Shown: piece by piece, positions 7,618 to 14,920 of the stretch
Position numbering within the stretch: the first letter of the stretch is position 1
Layout of the letters: the number at the start of each line of letters is the position of its first letter
Source of the DNA: Thermoplasmata archaeon M9B2D
GTDB taxonomy: Archaea > Thermoplasmatota > E2 > DHVEG-1
Reading direction: 5' to 3'
Length of the DNA stretch: 19,323 nucleotides
Assembly: GCA_002900555.1 (NCBI GenBank)
Contig: MUGD01000025.1
Span: 1-19,323, forward strand
The notes under the pieces: model-generated
The model's input: the letters and a program-made list of their open reading frames with translations, nothing else
Told to the model about the DNA's origin: nothing
Database searches by the model: none
Position numbers and translations under genes: made by a program

Positions 7618-7667
7618 GAGGTACCTCATCCTCTCTTCGCATCCTATCTCCTTTTTTGAGGTACCTC
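7618..7667. repeat. Pair of GAGGTACCTC palindromes exactly 40 bp apart
   Basis: GAGGTACCTC is perfect at 7618-7627 (extended to the 14-bp palindrome ATGAGGTACCTCAT at 7616-7629) and again at 7658-7667. The centres are 40 bp apart, close to four helical turns, so two dimers would sit on the same face of the DNA. They lie 95 and 135 bp upstream of the receiver gene start, outside the core promoter. This is an operator layout; the cognate protein is unknown. Confidence 0.6.
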
Positions 7668-7723
7668 CGTACAACCATATATTCCCCTATGTAATTTTTC
7701 CATTTTGACATTTTCAATGCGTA

Positions 7724-7736
7724 AGTATATATATTA
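7724..7736 (+). promoter_or_regulatory. TATA box of the receiver gene, leaderless spacing
   Basis: AGTATATATATTA is centred about 27 bp before the ATG at 7758, so the transcript probably begins at the start codon. No ribosome binding site is visible, which agrees with a leaderless message. Confidence 0.55.
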
Positions 7737-7757
7737 AAAAAAGCAAGATATAACATT

Positions 7758-8162
7758 ATGGATGAGGAGCGATATCAACAAAACAATATTATGATCGTCG
7801 ACGACGACCCGGATATAGTCTTTAGTTTAAAATTACTCTTTGAAAGGGAGGGCTTTGAGGTCACAACAGCGTATAACGGAAGACACTGCCTTAATCAACT
7901 CGAAAAAGGATTTCATGGAATCATCCTCCTAGATCTAATGATGCCAGTGCTTGATGGCATCGAAACCATAAAGAGGATGACAGTCGATGGATTCATCGAC
8001 CAAAACACCATCATCATCCTTACGGCAAAACGCATCCAAGGGGAGGAGTTTAACGAAATCTACTCATATATCGCTGAGTATATCACCAAACCATTTGACA
8101 TCAACACACTTATACAAACCGTAAAAAAATTAGCGAAAAAGCCGCCAGCGAACCAATTATAA
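7758..8162 (+). CDS. Stand-alone response-regulator receiver domain protein
   Basis: A 134-residue CheY-like receiver with no output domain. The acidic pocket is Asp15-Asp16-Asp17 (MIVDDDPD), the phosphoacceptor is Asp59 (LLDLMMPVLDG), the switch Thr is Thr89 (IILTAK), and the conserved Lys is Lys111 (YITKPFD). All active residues are present, so it should accept phosphate from a histidine kinase, which is not encoded here. It ends with a short basic tail (KKLAKKPP). Its position opposite the HTH-PAS regulator across a shared regulatory region suggests a common signalling circuit, but no direct interaction can be read from the sequence. Confidence 0.92.
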   Translation: MDEERYQQNNIMIVDDDPDIVFSLKLLFEREGFEVTTAYNGRHCLNQLEKGFHGIILLDLMMPVLDGIETIKRMTVDGFIDQNTIIILTAKRIQGEEFNEIYSYIAEYITKPFDINTLIQTVKKLAKKPPANQL

Positions 8163-8167
8163 AAACA

Positions 8168-8200
8168 GAAATAATTTCTATACACAAAACTTTATAATAT
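8168..8200 (+). promoter_or_regulatory. Promoter of the second M28 gene with GAAATAATTTC motif
   Basis: TTTATAATAT (8191-8200) is a TATA box placing the transcript start shortly before ATG 8230. Upstream, AGAAATAATTTCT (8167-8179) is a perfect odd palindrome whose core matches the GAAATCATTTC found before the other M28 gene. The shared core suggests one regulator for both paralogues. Confidence 0.45.
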
Positions 8201-8229
8201 TAATTGCTTTTATAAGATAATAAGATAGT

Positions 8230-9555
8230 ATGAAGAAATCCTTATCATGTAACCTCCAAACAACCGTTGTTTTTCTGATAATTATTTCACTTAGCATCTC
8301 AGCATCATCGATTTCGCTTCCAACTCAAAACAACACAACCGCCTTTATTCTTGACCATGAGAATATACGGATAACCACAGACCAAAAAATCGCTGAGGTT
8401 CTCTCCATAATCGATGAAAATCTCATAATGAAATATCTTCAATTCATCGTTGGGTTTGGACCACGGATGACTGGGTCCTACGGATGCGAAAAAGCAGCTG
8501 AATATATCTATAACCAATTCACAAACATGCGGTTACTGACACGATACCAAAACTGGACAGGACGGGGAAACCGTCACTACCCTTATCTCTACACAAGCCA
8601 AAACATTGAAGCAACATTACCTGGCACAAACACGAATGACACTTCATCGATCATCTTTAATGCTCATTATGATTCAGTCGCACAAAGCCCAGGGGCAAAC
8701 GATGACGGATCCGGTACCGCTGCCGTGCTTGCAGCAGCCTATGCGCTAAGCCACTTTGACTTCCATCGTACAGTCAAATTTGTGACCTTTTCAGGAGAAG
8801 AAATTGGCTTAGTCGGCAGTCGCGTTTACACAAAAGAGGCATACGAACAAAACGAGCGTATTCTTGTCGAGATAAACGCAGATATGATAGGATACGACGA
8901 AGGAAGCCGAAAGATGACTGTCACTGCTACAGAGGATGTTGGATGGGTAGCTGATATTTTTGAAAGCATCAATATGAATTACTCAATCGGACTAAACATA
9001 AGTCGCCGTGAAATCAATAGAGTACACCACGGGGCATCTGGCAGCGACTACGCAGTATTTCTCCCTTATGGCTGGGAAACGGTCTGCTGCTGGCAAGGAA
9101 CCGGCGACCCGAACTTTCACACCCCACAAGACGACCTTAGCAATGTCAACATAAGTTACCTGGTAAACACGACCCGCATCATCGCAGCAACACTTGCATA
9201 TCTTGCTGATGTTCTTGATCCCCCTCCACAGGTGCGAATTACTTCACCTCAGGTTGGTTTCCTTTACAACAACGAAATGAAAAAACGCCCAATTGACGAG
9301 TTTAAAACAACGGTCATCGATGGAATCTGGATCTGGGCGGAAGTCGACTACGCAACTGCCCCAATCGAACGAGCAGAGTTTTATTATGATGGAAAATTAG
9401 TCTTCACCGATACTGAAGCTCCCTATAAATGGAAATTCGATAAATTCTCCTTACGGAAACACCAGATTACCGTTATTGTCTATGATGAACTTGGGAGAGA
9501 ATCATCAGACTGGAGAGAGATCCGTTTCATCAATATCTTTAGAAGATTTAATTAA
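8230..9555 (+). CDS. Secreted M28-family zinc aminopeptidase, second paralogue
   Basis: A 441-residue M28 peptidase with the same plan as the protein at 1265-2563. Residues 1-26 are a signal peptide with a long hydrophobic stretch (VVFLIIISLSIS). The catalytic domain spans about 55-325, with ligands His146 (NAHYDS), Asp158 (GANDDGSG), Glu190-Glu191 (FSGEE), Asp218 (NADMIG) and His297 (NFHTPQD). A C-terminal Ig-like domain (about 330-435) contains ITSPQVGFLY, EFYYDGKLVFTDT and APYKWKF. The two paralogues share motifs such as GFGPRMTGS / KFGPRYTGS and are diverged rather than a recent duplication. It should act outside the cell as an exopeptidase. The gene stands alone with its own promoter, 67 bp after the receiver gene and 129 bp before rqcH. 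Confidence 0.93.
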   Translation: MKKSLSCNLQTTVVFLIIISLSISASSISLPTQNNTTAFILDHENIRITTDQKIAEVLSIIDENLIMKYLQFIVGFGPRMTGSYGCEKAAEYIYNQFTNMRLLTRYQNWTGRGNRHYPYLYTSQNIEATLPGTNTNDTSSIIFNAHYDSVAQSPGANDDGSGTAAVLAAAYALSHFDFHRTVKFVTFSGEEIGLVGSRVYTKEAYEQNERILVEINADMIGYDEGSRKMTVTATEDVGWVADIFESINMNYSIGLNISRREINRVHHGASGSDYAVFLPYGWETVCCWQGTGDPNFHTPQDDLSNVNISYLVNTTRIIAATLAYLADVLDPPPQVRITSPQVGFLYNNEMKKRPIDEFKTTVIDGIWIWAEVDYATAPIERAEFYYDGKLVFTDTEAPYKWKFDKFSLRKHQITVIVYDELGRESSDWREIRFINIFRRFN

Positions 9556-9684
9556 AGACATAACCAGTATTGTTTCATAGAAATCAGAACACCCCCTAAA
9601 ACCACCCGATGGAACACTGAATTTTTCCCATCTTGCGCTATCCTATTCTTTTTTAACATTGAAATAGATAATGTTCTGTTGAAC

Positions 9685-11646
9685 ATGCAACGAGGACTTG
9701 CGTCATTTGACATCTATGTCATTGTCTCAGAGCTTCAAGACCTAAGAGGATGTTTCATAGAAAAAATCTATCAGCTTTCTCGCGACGAGATTCTCCTGAA
9801 AGTACAGCAGAAAACAGCGAATCAAAAAGAAGCGATCTACATACGGAACGGGGAACTGTTTTGTCGCACTCAAAAACCGTTTGAAACACCTGAGAGACCG
9901 TCGCTTTTTGCGATGACCCTACGAAAATATATACTCAACGGGAAAATCAGCGAGATCACCCAGCACGAGTTCGATCGGATAATAAAAATCAAGGTGGGGA
10001 GAAAGGAAGGAGATTATATCGTAGTCTGTGAGCTATTTTCAAAAGGCAATATCATCCTCCTTAACCCTGAGGGAATCATCATCCGTCCCCTAATCAAGCA
10101 GGAATGGTCTTCCCGCATCATTAAAAGCGGCGAGAAATACATCCCACCACCGTCCCAAATAAACCCGTTTCATCTGACATGGCAAGAATTTCATGATATC
10201 ATCTCAAAAAGCTCAAAGGATCTAGTACGAACCCTAGCAACCTCGGTCAATTTAAGTGGCTTGTATGCGGAGGAACTGTGCGCCCGTGCAAAGATTGATA
10301 AAAAAACAAAGGTAAAGGAATTAGGTCTGGAGTCGTGTAAAAAACTCTACGACGAACTGCAAAACCTTTTATCCATTTTCAAAGAAAAAACAGTTCATCC
10401 TATGTTTGTCAAGCAGAACGACACAATCATCGATATCCTTCCCTTCCCATTTGAAAGTTATACGGAATATATGTTTGAACCATCTCAAAGTTTCTCAAAA
10501 GGACTGGAATTGCTCATATCAAAAACAGACACCATACAACCAAAGGAGACCAAACAGAAAAAGGCCAGAGAAAGACTTCAGCGACAACTAACACAACAAC
10601 AGGAGTTAATCGAACAATTCAAAAAAAGCATCACTCAAAAGAAGCTTGAGGCAGACCTCATATATATGAACTATCAAGCATGCGAAAAAATCCTACAAGA
10701 CATCGGGGACGTGCTCAAACAAAAAGAAAAAAATGACGCCATTAACAAAATACGACTGAACCCCATGGTAAAACAGTTTGACCCCACTGCCAACGAACTG
10801 GTTGTCGTACTTAGCGATGGAACGAAAACACCCCTTGATGTCGCACTGGATTTCCGAAAAAGCGTCTCTGAAAACGCAGATAGAAAATACGAGGAAAGCA
10901 AAAAAATACAGGAGAAGTTAAAAGGTGCAGAACAAGCGGTTGCAAAGACGAAACAAGACCTGCAAACAATCGAAAAAATCGATGTCGTGGAGAAGAAAAA
11001 CGAAGTACATCATGAGAGACAATGGTGGTTCGAGCGGTTCCGTTGGTTCCTATCGACAGAAGGAAACATTGTCGTTGCAGGGAGAGACGCCTCAAGCAAC
11101 GACACCGTGGTGAAAAAATACCTCTCTGATGGCGATCGATACGCCCATGCAGACATCCATGGCGCCCCTAGCTGCGTCATTAAAAGCAAAGGTGTAAACG
11201 ACGAAAAACTGCCCATTTCCGAGAAAACACTCCAGGAAGCATGCCTGTTTGCTGCATCCTATTCGCGTGCATGGAACCAGTTTGCTACAGCCTCTGCCTA
11301 TTGGGTGCTACCTGAACAGGTCAGCAAGACGCCAGAGAGCGGCGAGTTTGTACCAAAGGGTGCGTTTATCATCAGAGGGAAACGTAATTATCATCGCAGT
11401 AAGCTTGAGATTGCTGTTGGTCTGATCACCCTTGGGAATCAAGAAAAGCTCATGGGCGGTCCGATTAGTGCAGTAGAAAAACGAGCAGTAAAAGGCTATG
11501 CCATCCTTGCCCCAGGTGCGACAAAGAAAAGTACCATTGCACAGAAACTCGCAAAAGCATTCCAGGTTTCCACAGACACAGTTGAAAAAGTACTTCCACC
11601 AGGGGATTGCACGCTCCTAAAAACGATTGGATTTGATATAATATAG
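9685..11646 (+). CDS. rqcH: RqcH / NFACT family ribosome-associated quality control protein
   Basis: A 653-residue archaeal homologue of bacterial RqcH and eukaryotic Rqc2/NEMF, which bind the obstructed large ribosomal subunit carrying a stalled peptidyl-tRNA and recruit tRNA to extend the nascent chain with a degradation tail. The NFACT-N domain spans about 1-250, coiled-coil helices about 275-345 and 390-445, and the NFACT-R (DUF814) domain about 460-570 with GRDASSNDTVVKKYL and YAHADIHGA. Residues required for tail synthesis in studied homologues are conserved: Asp9 (SFDIY) and the Asp97-Arg98 pair (EFDRII). The ATG at 9685 is chosen over the TTG two codons upstream because family members begin close to the SFD motif and the numbering then matches. 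The next gene, Pelota, starts 11 bases after the stop. Confidence 0.94.
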   Translation: MQRGLASFDIYVIVSELQDLRGCFIEKIYQLSRDEILLKVQQKTANQKEAIYIRNGELFCRTQKPFETPERPSLFAMTLRKYILNGKISEITQHEFDRIIKIKVGRKEGDYIVVCELFSKGNIILLNPEGIIIRPLIKQEWSSRIIKSGEKYIPPPSQINPFHLTWQEFHDIISKSSKDLVRTLATSVNLSGLYAEELCARAKIDKKTKVKELGLESCKKLYDELQNLLSIFKEKTVHPMFVKQNDTIIDILPFPFESYTEYMFEPSQSFSKGLELLISKTDTIQPKETKQKKARERLQRQLTQQQELIEQFKKSITQKKLEADLIYMNYQACEKILQDIGDVLKQKEKNDAINKIRLNPMVKQFDPTANELVVVLSDGTKTPLDVALDFRKSVSENADRKYEESKKIQEKLKGAEQAVAKTKQDLQTIEKIDVVEKKNEVHHERQWWFERFRWFLSTEGNIVVAGRDASSNDTVVKKYLSDGDRYAHADIHGAPSCVIKSKGVNDEKLPISEKTLQEACLFAASYSRAWNQFATASAYWVLPEQVSKTPESGEFVPKGAFIIRGKRNYHRSKLEIAVGLITLGNQEKLMGGPISAVEKRAVKGYAILAPGATKKSTIAQKLAKAFQVSTDTVEKVLPPGDCTLLKTIGFDII

Positions 11647-11650
11647 GTGA
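11645..11650 (+). promoter_or_regulatory. Ribosome binding site for Pelota overlapping the rqcH stop codon
   Basis: The rqcH stop codon TAG runs into TAGGTGA, giving a GGTGA Shine-Dalgarno sequence six bases before the GTG start at 11657. This fixes the start of Pelota and indicates co-transcription and probably translational coupling with rqcH. Confidence 0.7.
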
Positions 11651-11656
11651 CGAGCT

Positions 11657-12703
11657 GTGAAAGTTATCTTCAAAGATCCAAAGAGCGGTGAAATCAAACT
11701 AATCCCTGAGAACCTCGATGACATCTGGCATCTGTATAACATCATCGAGGAAGGCGACATGGTTCGTGCAGTGACGTTTCGAACCGCAGAAGGCGAAAAA
11801 GCAGATAAGCTTCGAGCAAAGAAATCAGAGAAGAAAAAGATGAAACTGGGAATCTTGGTTGAAAAAGTCGCCTTTCATGAGTTCTCCAATAGGCTCCGCA
11901 TACAAGGGATCATTAAGGAGGGACCACAAGACCTTGGCTCGTATCACACGTTCAATGTCGATGCAGAGGAGATGCAGCCGCTCTCAATTATAAAAGAGTA
12001 TTGGAAAGCACATCAACTCCAAAGAATTGATGAGGCAGTGCAGCAACGGACCCAACCGATGCTGGTGTTTGTATGCCTTGATGACGATGCTGCAACCGTC
12101 GCCCTCCTTTATCAGAGTGGTGTGCAACTTATTGCTGAGATTGACGCACATCGGTCTGGTAAGATGTACGAGAGCAAAGAGACAACCAAGGAGTATTATG
12201 GTGACATTTTTTCTGTGATAAAAACAGTTAAAAAAGTCGATTCCCCGCTCGTCATCATCGGTCCAGGGTTTGCACGCGAACATCTGATGAAGGAAGGAAA
12301 GGAAAAAGAACCATTGCTTTTCAAGGATGCTATCACCCATGCGACCGCAAACGCAGGAATGAATGGGGTCCATGAGGCGCTCAAGATAGGGATCGTTGAA
12401 CAAATCACAAAGGAAAACCGTGTTTCAAAAGAAACCCAGGCAGTTGAGAAAGTATTTGAGGAAATCAAAAAAGACGGTTTGGTAACCTACGGGGAAAACG
12501 AAGTAGAAGACGCGCTGTCACGTGGTGCAGCAGAAAAACTGTTACTTTCAGACAAGGTGGTTCGTAGCAAAAACGGGGAACACTTGCTTGACCTTGCACG
12601 AAAGACAAATTGCACGTTTATGATTATCAACACGATGCATGAGGCGGGAAAAAAATTTGAGGGAATCGGAGGATCAGCGGCACTGCTTCGATTCAAATAT
12701 TAA
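11657..12703 (+). CDS. pelA: Archaeal Pelota (Dom34), ribosome rescue factor
   Basis: A 348-residue Pelota protein, the normal family length. It is related to release factor aRF1 and, with aEF1A and ABCE1, splits stalled ribosomes. Domain 1 (about 1-130, Sm-like) begins MKVIFKDPKSGEIKLIPEN and contains DDIWHLYNIIEEGD. Domain 2 (about 132-255) contains LVFVCLDDDAATVALL and the IIGPGFAREHL block. Domain 3 (about 262-348) contains GLVTYGENEVEDAL. The GGQ tripeptide of release factors is absent, as expected for Pelota. The start is GTG with a GGTGA site. It is the second gene of an operon with rqcH: Pelota-driven subunit splitting generates the blocked large subunit that RqcH recognises, so the two act in consecutive steps of one pathway. 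Confidence 0.95.
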   Translation: MKVIFKDPKSGEIKLIPENLDDIWHLYNIIEEGDMVRAVTFRTAEGEKADKLRAKKSEKKKMKLGILVEKVAFHEFSNRLRIQGIIKEGPQDLGSYHTFNVDAEEMQPLSIIKEYWKAHQLQRIDEAVQQRTQPMLVFVCLDDDAATVALLYQSGVQLIAEIDAHRSGKMYESKETTKEYYGDIFSVIKTVKKVDSPLVIIGPGFAREHLMKEGKEKEPLLFKDAITHATANAGMNGVHEALKIGIVEQITKENRVSKETQAVEKVFEEIKKDGLVTYGENEVEDALSRGAAEKLLLSDKVVRSKNGEHLLDLARKTNCTFMIINTMHEAGKKFEGIGGSAALLRFKY

Positions 12704-12760
12704 GATTGTTTTCTTCTCAGAATGCGACACAGAAGTGCCCGTTGCTTGTATAATCTTAGG

Positions 12761-12856
12761 ATGAATCGGTGGTTAATAGTATTATGTACTATATTCTTAG
12801 GGACATTCCAGGCAGGCGCAATCACATACAAGGATGAATACCAATATCAAGGCTAG
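12761..12856 (+). CDS. Possible small hydrophobic peptide or remnant of a secreted-protein gene
   Basis: A 31-codon frame starting MNRWLIVLCTIFLGTFQAGA has the shape of a signal peptide or single membrane segment (basic-polar start, hydrophobic core, small residues) followed by a short acidic tail. In-frame ATG 12722 would add 13 residues. No strong ribosome binding site or TATA box was found. It could be a real micropeptide, the stub of a decayed secreted-protein gene, or chance. Confidence 0.2.
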   Translation: MNRWLIVLCTIFLGTFQAGAITYKDEYQYQG

Positions 12857-12863
12857 TAGAAAG

Positions 12864-12883
12864 GTTTTATAAAAAATCATTTC
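12864..12883 (+). promoter_or_regulatory. Orphan TATA-like element with AAAATCATTTC
   Basis: GTTTTATAAAAAA (12864-12876) is a TATA-like sequence with no gene downstream on the plus strand before the convergent gene at 12972. It overlaps AAAATCATTTC (12873-12883), one mismatch from the motif before the M28 genes. A short hairpin, AGGGA/TCCCT, lies about 30 bases further on. It may drive a small RNA or be coincidental in AT-rich DNA. Confidence 0.2.
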
Positions 12884-12959
12884 AACGATTCACCTTCACT
12901 GCAATAGGGATAGAAGAGTCCCTTATGCCGTTGATTTGAAAGGTGTTATATCGGTTTAG

Positions 12960-12967
12960 AAAAAAAA
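12960..12967 (-). terminator. Oligo-T terminator after the signal-anchored protein gene
   Basis: An A8 run on the plus strand gives U8 in the minus-strand transcript four bases after the TAA of the gene at 12972-13742. This is a typical archaeal factor-independent stop. Confidence 0.5.
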
Positions 12968-12971
12968 TGGT

Positions 12972-13742
12972 TTAAACGTACCGGCCGCACCCAGTACGAA
13001 TAATCATCGAGATGTATGGTGGTTTTTCCAAATCAGTCCATTGATTCTCATCTGATGGTTGGGTAAAGCCGCCTCCAGTGCCTTTTGTTGTATCCTCAGA
13101 AAGGACCGCTTCGTAATAGTCATACGTTATCATCAAATCGAAGCCGTTTCCCTTGTCGCGCAGTTGTTTTAACAAGCGGATTTCACCGATTTTCACACTG
13201 ACAACGATGACAATATCCTTGTCAGTCCAGGAGTCGTCATAGTATGGCTGCTGTTTTAACTTAGCGTATGCCTCTTGCTCATCAACTGCCTTAATAGGTG
13301 ATTCGGGAGGGATGATTCCCTTGTTTATAGTAAGTGCAATAGAACCTTTTCCCGTAATTCGTGCACTTGTAGCAGACTGTGTAGACGTTATGCCATCAGG
13401 GGTTGTGACCTCGAGTGTTAAAGTATCCAAACCCATCCGCTTCAGGATAGTCATCCGGTCGTCGGTCCAGCTGAGATTAAACGTAATGCTCTTTATGTTT
13501 CCTTCTGATATCATGACCGTCCCCTCGTACGGTGATTTTTTTCCTGCGAATTCAGAAATTGAACTTAGAGAGCCATTTCGTACTGTCCAGTTGACCTCAT
13601 AACTTTTTTCACCAAGGAGTTCCGTCGGCAGAATCGGTGTTGTTTTCGGTGATTGGTACATCGCAACGCCAACACCTGCGATGACAAGAATAACGACCGC
13701 GACAATAATAATGATTTTATCGTTCTTTTTCAAGGATATCAT
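12972..13742 (-). CDS. Signal-anchored extracytoplasmic protein of unknown function
   Basis: A 256-residue protein I cannot assign to a family. A positively charged start (MISLKKNDK) is followed by a hydrophobic segment at about 10-28 (IIIIVAVVILVIAGVGVAM) with no lipobox cysteine, so it is probably held by an uncleaved anchor with the rest outside. Residues 40-140 are beta-rich and Thr/Ser-rich, with EGTVMISEG, ITFNLSWTDD and LTLEVTTPDG, like a small sandwich domain. The second half contains DKDIVIVVSVKIGEI and ends with a glycine-rich stretch and IIRTGCGRYV. The start at 13742 is supported by GGTGA four bases upstream. It could be a surface or substrate-binding protein; no catalytic motif is visible. 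It lies downstream of the radical SAM gene but has its own TATA candidates. Confidence 0.75.
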   Translation of the reverse strand: MISLKKNDKIIIIVAVVILVIAGVGVAMYQSPKTTPILPTELLGEKSYEVNWTVRNGSLSSISEFAGKKSPYEGTVMISEGNIKSITFNLSWTDDRMTILKRMGLDTLTLEVTTPDGITSTQSATSARITGKGSIALTINKGIIPPESPIKAVDEQEAYAKLKQQPYYDDSWTDKDIVIVVSVKIGEIRLLKQLRDKGNGFDLMITYDYYEAVLSEDTTKGTGGGFTQPSDENQWTDLEKPPYISMIIRTGCGRYV

Positions 13743-13763
13743 AAGGTCACCTGTACAATCTTG

Positions 13764-13840
13764 TTATATATAGACGATAAGTTATAATGATAAGTATGCT
13801 TCCTCCTTTATTAAATTTTTCCTCAATATATATATTTAAA
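13764..13840 (-). promoter_or_regulatory. Promoter region of the signal-anchored protein gene
   Basis: On the minus strand there are TATA candidates opposite ATATATATTTAAA (about 13827-13839) and TTATATATA (13764-13772). GATAAGT is directly repeated at 13776-13782 and 13789-13795, 13 bp apart, between them. Because a ribosome binding site is present, the upstream TATA giving a leader of some tens of bases is preferred. The upstream amrS gene ends with a T6 tract (13862-13867), supporting separate transcription. Confidence 0.35.
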
Positions 13841-13872
13841 CAGGTTTTAATTATCCAGGAGAAAAAACCCGG

Positions 13873-14883
13873 TTATTTCAAACGTACTGGAATAGAGGCG
13901 TTGCACCGAGAGCATTTCCCTTGTGTCAATCCCTTGAGGTCGGAGGAGAATCCATAACGTTCAATGAGGAGATTTTTACAGGATGGGCAGTACGTGTTGT
14001 CATAGTCACCATGCGCGATATTTCCTAGGTAGACAAACTGAAGACCCGCCTCTGTAGCGATCGAATGACACCTGCGAAGGGTCTCAAGAGGAGTCGACGT
14101 GACGTCGGTCATTGTGTAATCAGGATGGAATCGAGAGAAATGGACCGGAGTATCTGTACCGAGTGTCTCTCCAATCCATTGACAAAATCTGTTGATTTCA
14201 CCTACATCATCGTTCATACCGGGGATAACCAGGTACGTCAGCTCAAGATGTATCCCAAGTTTTCGTGTACGCTCGCATGTCTGAAGTACCGGCGCCATCC
14301 TAGCTTTACAGATTTTTTTATAAAACTCTTCATGAAATGCCTTTACATCTATATTCATGGCATCCAGATAGGGGGCGATCTCTTTCAGCGGTTCTTCTTC
14401 AATATATCCATTCGTGACATACGCTGTATACAAACCAGCTTTCTTGACCGATTTGGCAGCCTCAAGCGTGTACTCATGCCATATCGTAGGTTCGTTATAG
14501 GTCCAGGCGACGCCTTGACAACCTTGTTCAACAGCAAGCTTGCTGAGACGCTCTGCTGGGACATCTCGCAAGGACAGTTCTGCAGGGCGCACCATGGAAA
14601 TCTGGTAATTCTGACAATGATCGCATTTGAAGGTGCACCCGACTGAACCTAACGAAAGCACCAAAGACCCCGGGTAGAAATGATACAATGGTTTTTTTTC
14701 AATAGGGTCAGTCGCAATGGATGAACAGGCTTGATAAATCAGACTATACAATCTCCCCTGCTCGTTTTTCCGAACCCCGCAAATTCCATGTTTCTGGGAA
14801 GCAATGACACAATGATGCGGACAGAGAGCACACTGTACGGCTCCATCCTTGAGTGCTGTCCAAAACATCGCCTCTTTTTTCAT
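13873..14883 (-). CDS. amrS: AmmeMemoRadiSam-type radical SAM enzyme
   Basis: A 336-residue radical SAM protein. The [4Fe-4S] cluster motif is Cys83-x3-Cys87-x2-Cys90 (CTFKCDHCQNY). An amino-terminal cysteine set (Cys18, Cys21, Cys25, Cys35 in CALCPHHC and HGICGVR) and a C-terminal pair of CxxC motifs (CPSC, CSRC) probably bind metal. The blocks LVLSLGSVGC, WTYNEPTIWHEY, MNIDVKAF and VHFSRFHPDY are typical of the AmrS branch, often misnamed pyruvate formate-lyase activating enzyme. Its chemistry is not settled; the family often occurs with AMMECR1 and Memo proteins, neither of which is in this window. It follows the caspase-like gene by 37 bp in the same direction. A TATA box overlapping that gene's stop codon (14917-14929) could give it an independent start with a short leader. 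Confidence 0.9.
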   Translation of the reverse strand: MKKEAMFWTALKDGAVQCALCPHHCVIASQKHGICGVRKNEQGRLYSLIYQACSSIATDPIEKKPLYHFYPGSLVLSLGSVGCTFKCDHCQNYQISMVRPAELSLRDVPAERLSKLAVEQGCQGVAWTYNEPTIWHEYTLEAAKSVKKAGLYTAYVTNGYIEEEPLKEIAPYLDAMNIDVKAFHEEFYKKICKARMAPVLQTCERTRKLGIHLELTYLVIPGMNDDVGEINRFCQWIGETLGTDTPVHFSRFHPDYTMTDVTSTPLETLRRCHSIATEAGLQFVYLGNIAHGDYDNTYCPSCKNLLIERYGFSSDLKGLTQGKCSRCNASIPVRLK

Positions 14884-14920
14884 CGTAGATTTTCCAATGA
14901 TTGAGGCTTTATTAATGTTT

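Larger units (their letters stand above)
7302..7757. promoter_or_regulatory. 456-bp divergent regulatory region between HTH-PAS and receiver genes
   Basis: The gap holds no convincing gene. It has a TATA box for each flanking gene, near 7374-7390 (minus) and 7724-7736 (plus, at leaderless spacing from ATG 7758). Between about 7540 and 7700 the plus strand is strongly pyrimidine-rich. It contains the TTGCCATGCA-type repeats and the two GAGGTACCTC palindromes listed separately. A 56-codon frame from ATG 7449 after a GGTGA, and a 122-codon arginine-rich frame on the minus strand, both look like chance. A small noncoding RNA starting near 7410 cannot be excluded. Confidence 0.5.

Noticed and set aside
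7449..7619. 56-codon plus-strand frame after a GGTGA in the regulatory region
   Set aside because: The GGTGA lies about 13 bases before the ATG, too far for normal use, and the peptide has no recognisable pattern; the overlapping frames are equally open.
7388..7756. 122-codon arginine-rich frame on the minus strand
   Set aside because: Its start overlaps the TATA box of the receiver gene, its composition simply mirrors the pyrimidine-rich plus strand, it shows no domain, and it covers the palindromic operators.
11984..12403. 139-codon minus-strand frame within Pelota
   Set aside because: It is the antisense shadow of a conserved gene; cysteine- and histidine-rich composition is typical of such artefacts.
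13873..14883. Annotation as pyruvate formate-lyase activating enzyme
   Set aside because: No formate lyase gene is nearby, and the amino-terminal cysteine set plus C-terminal CxxC pair fit the AmmeMemoRadiSam branch better.
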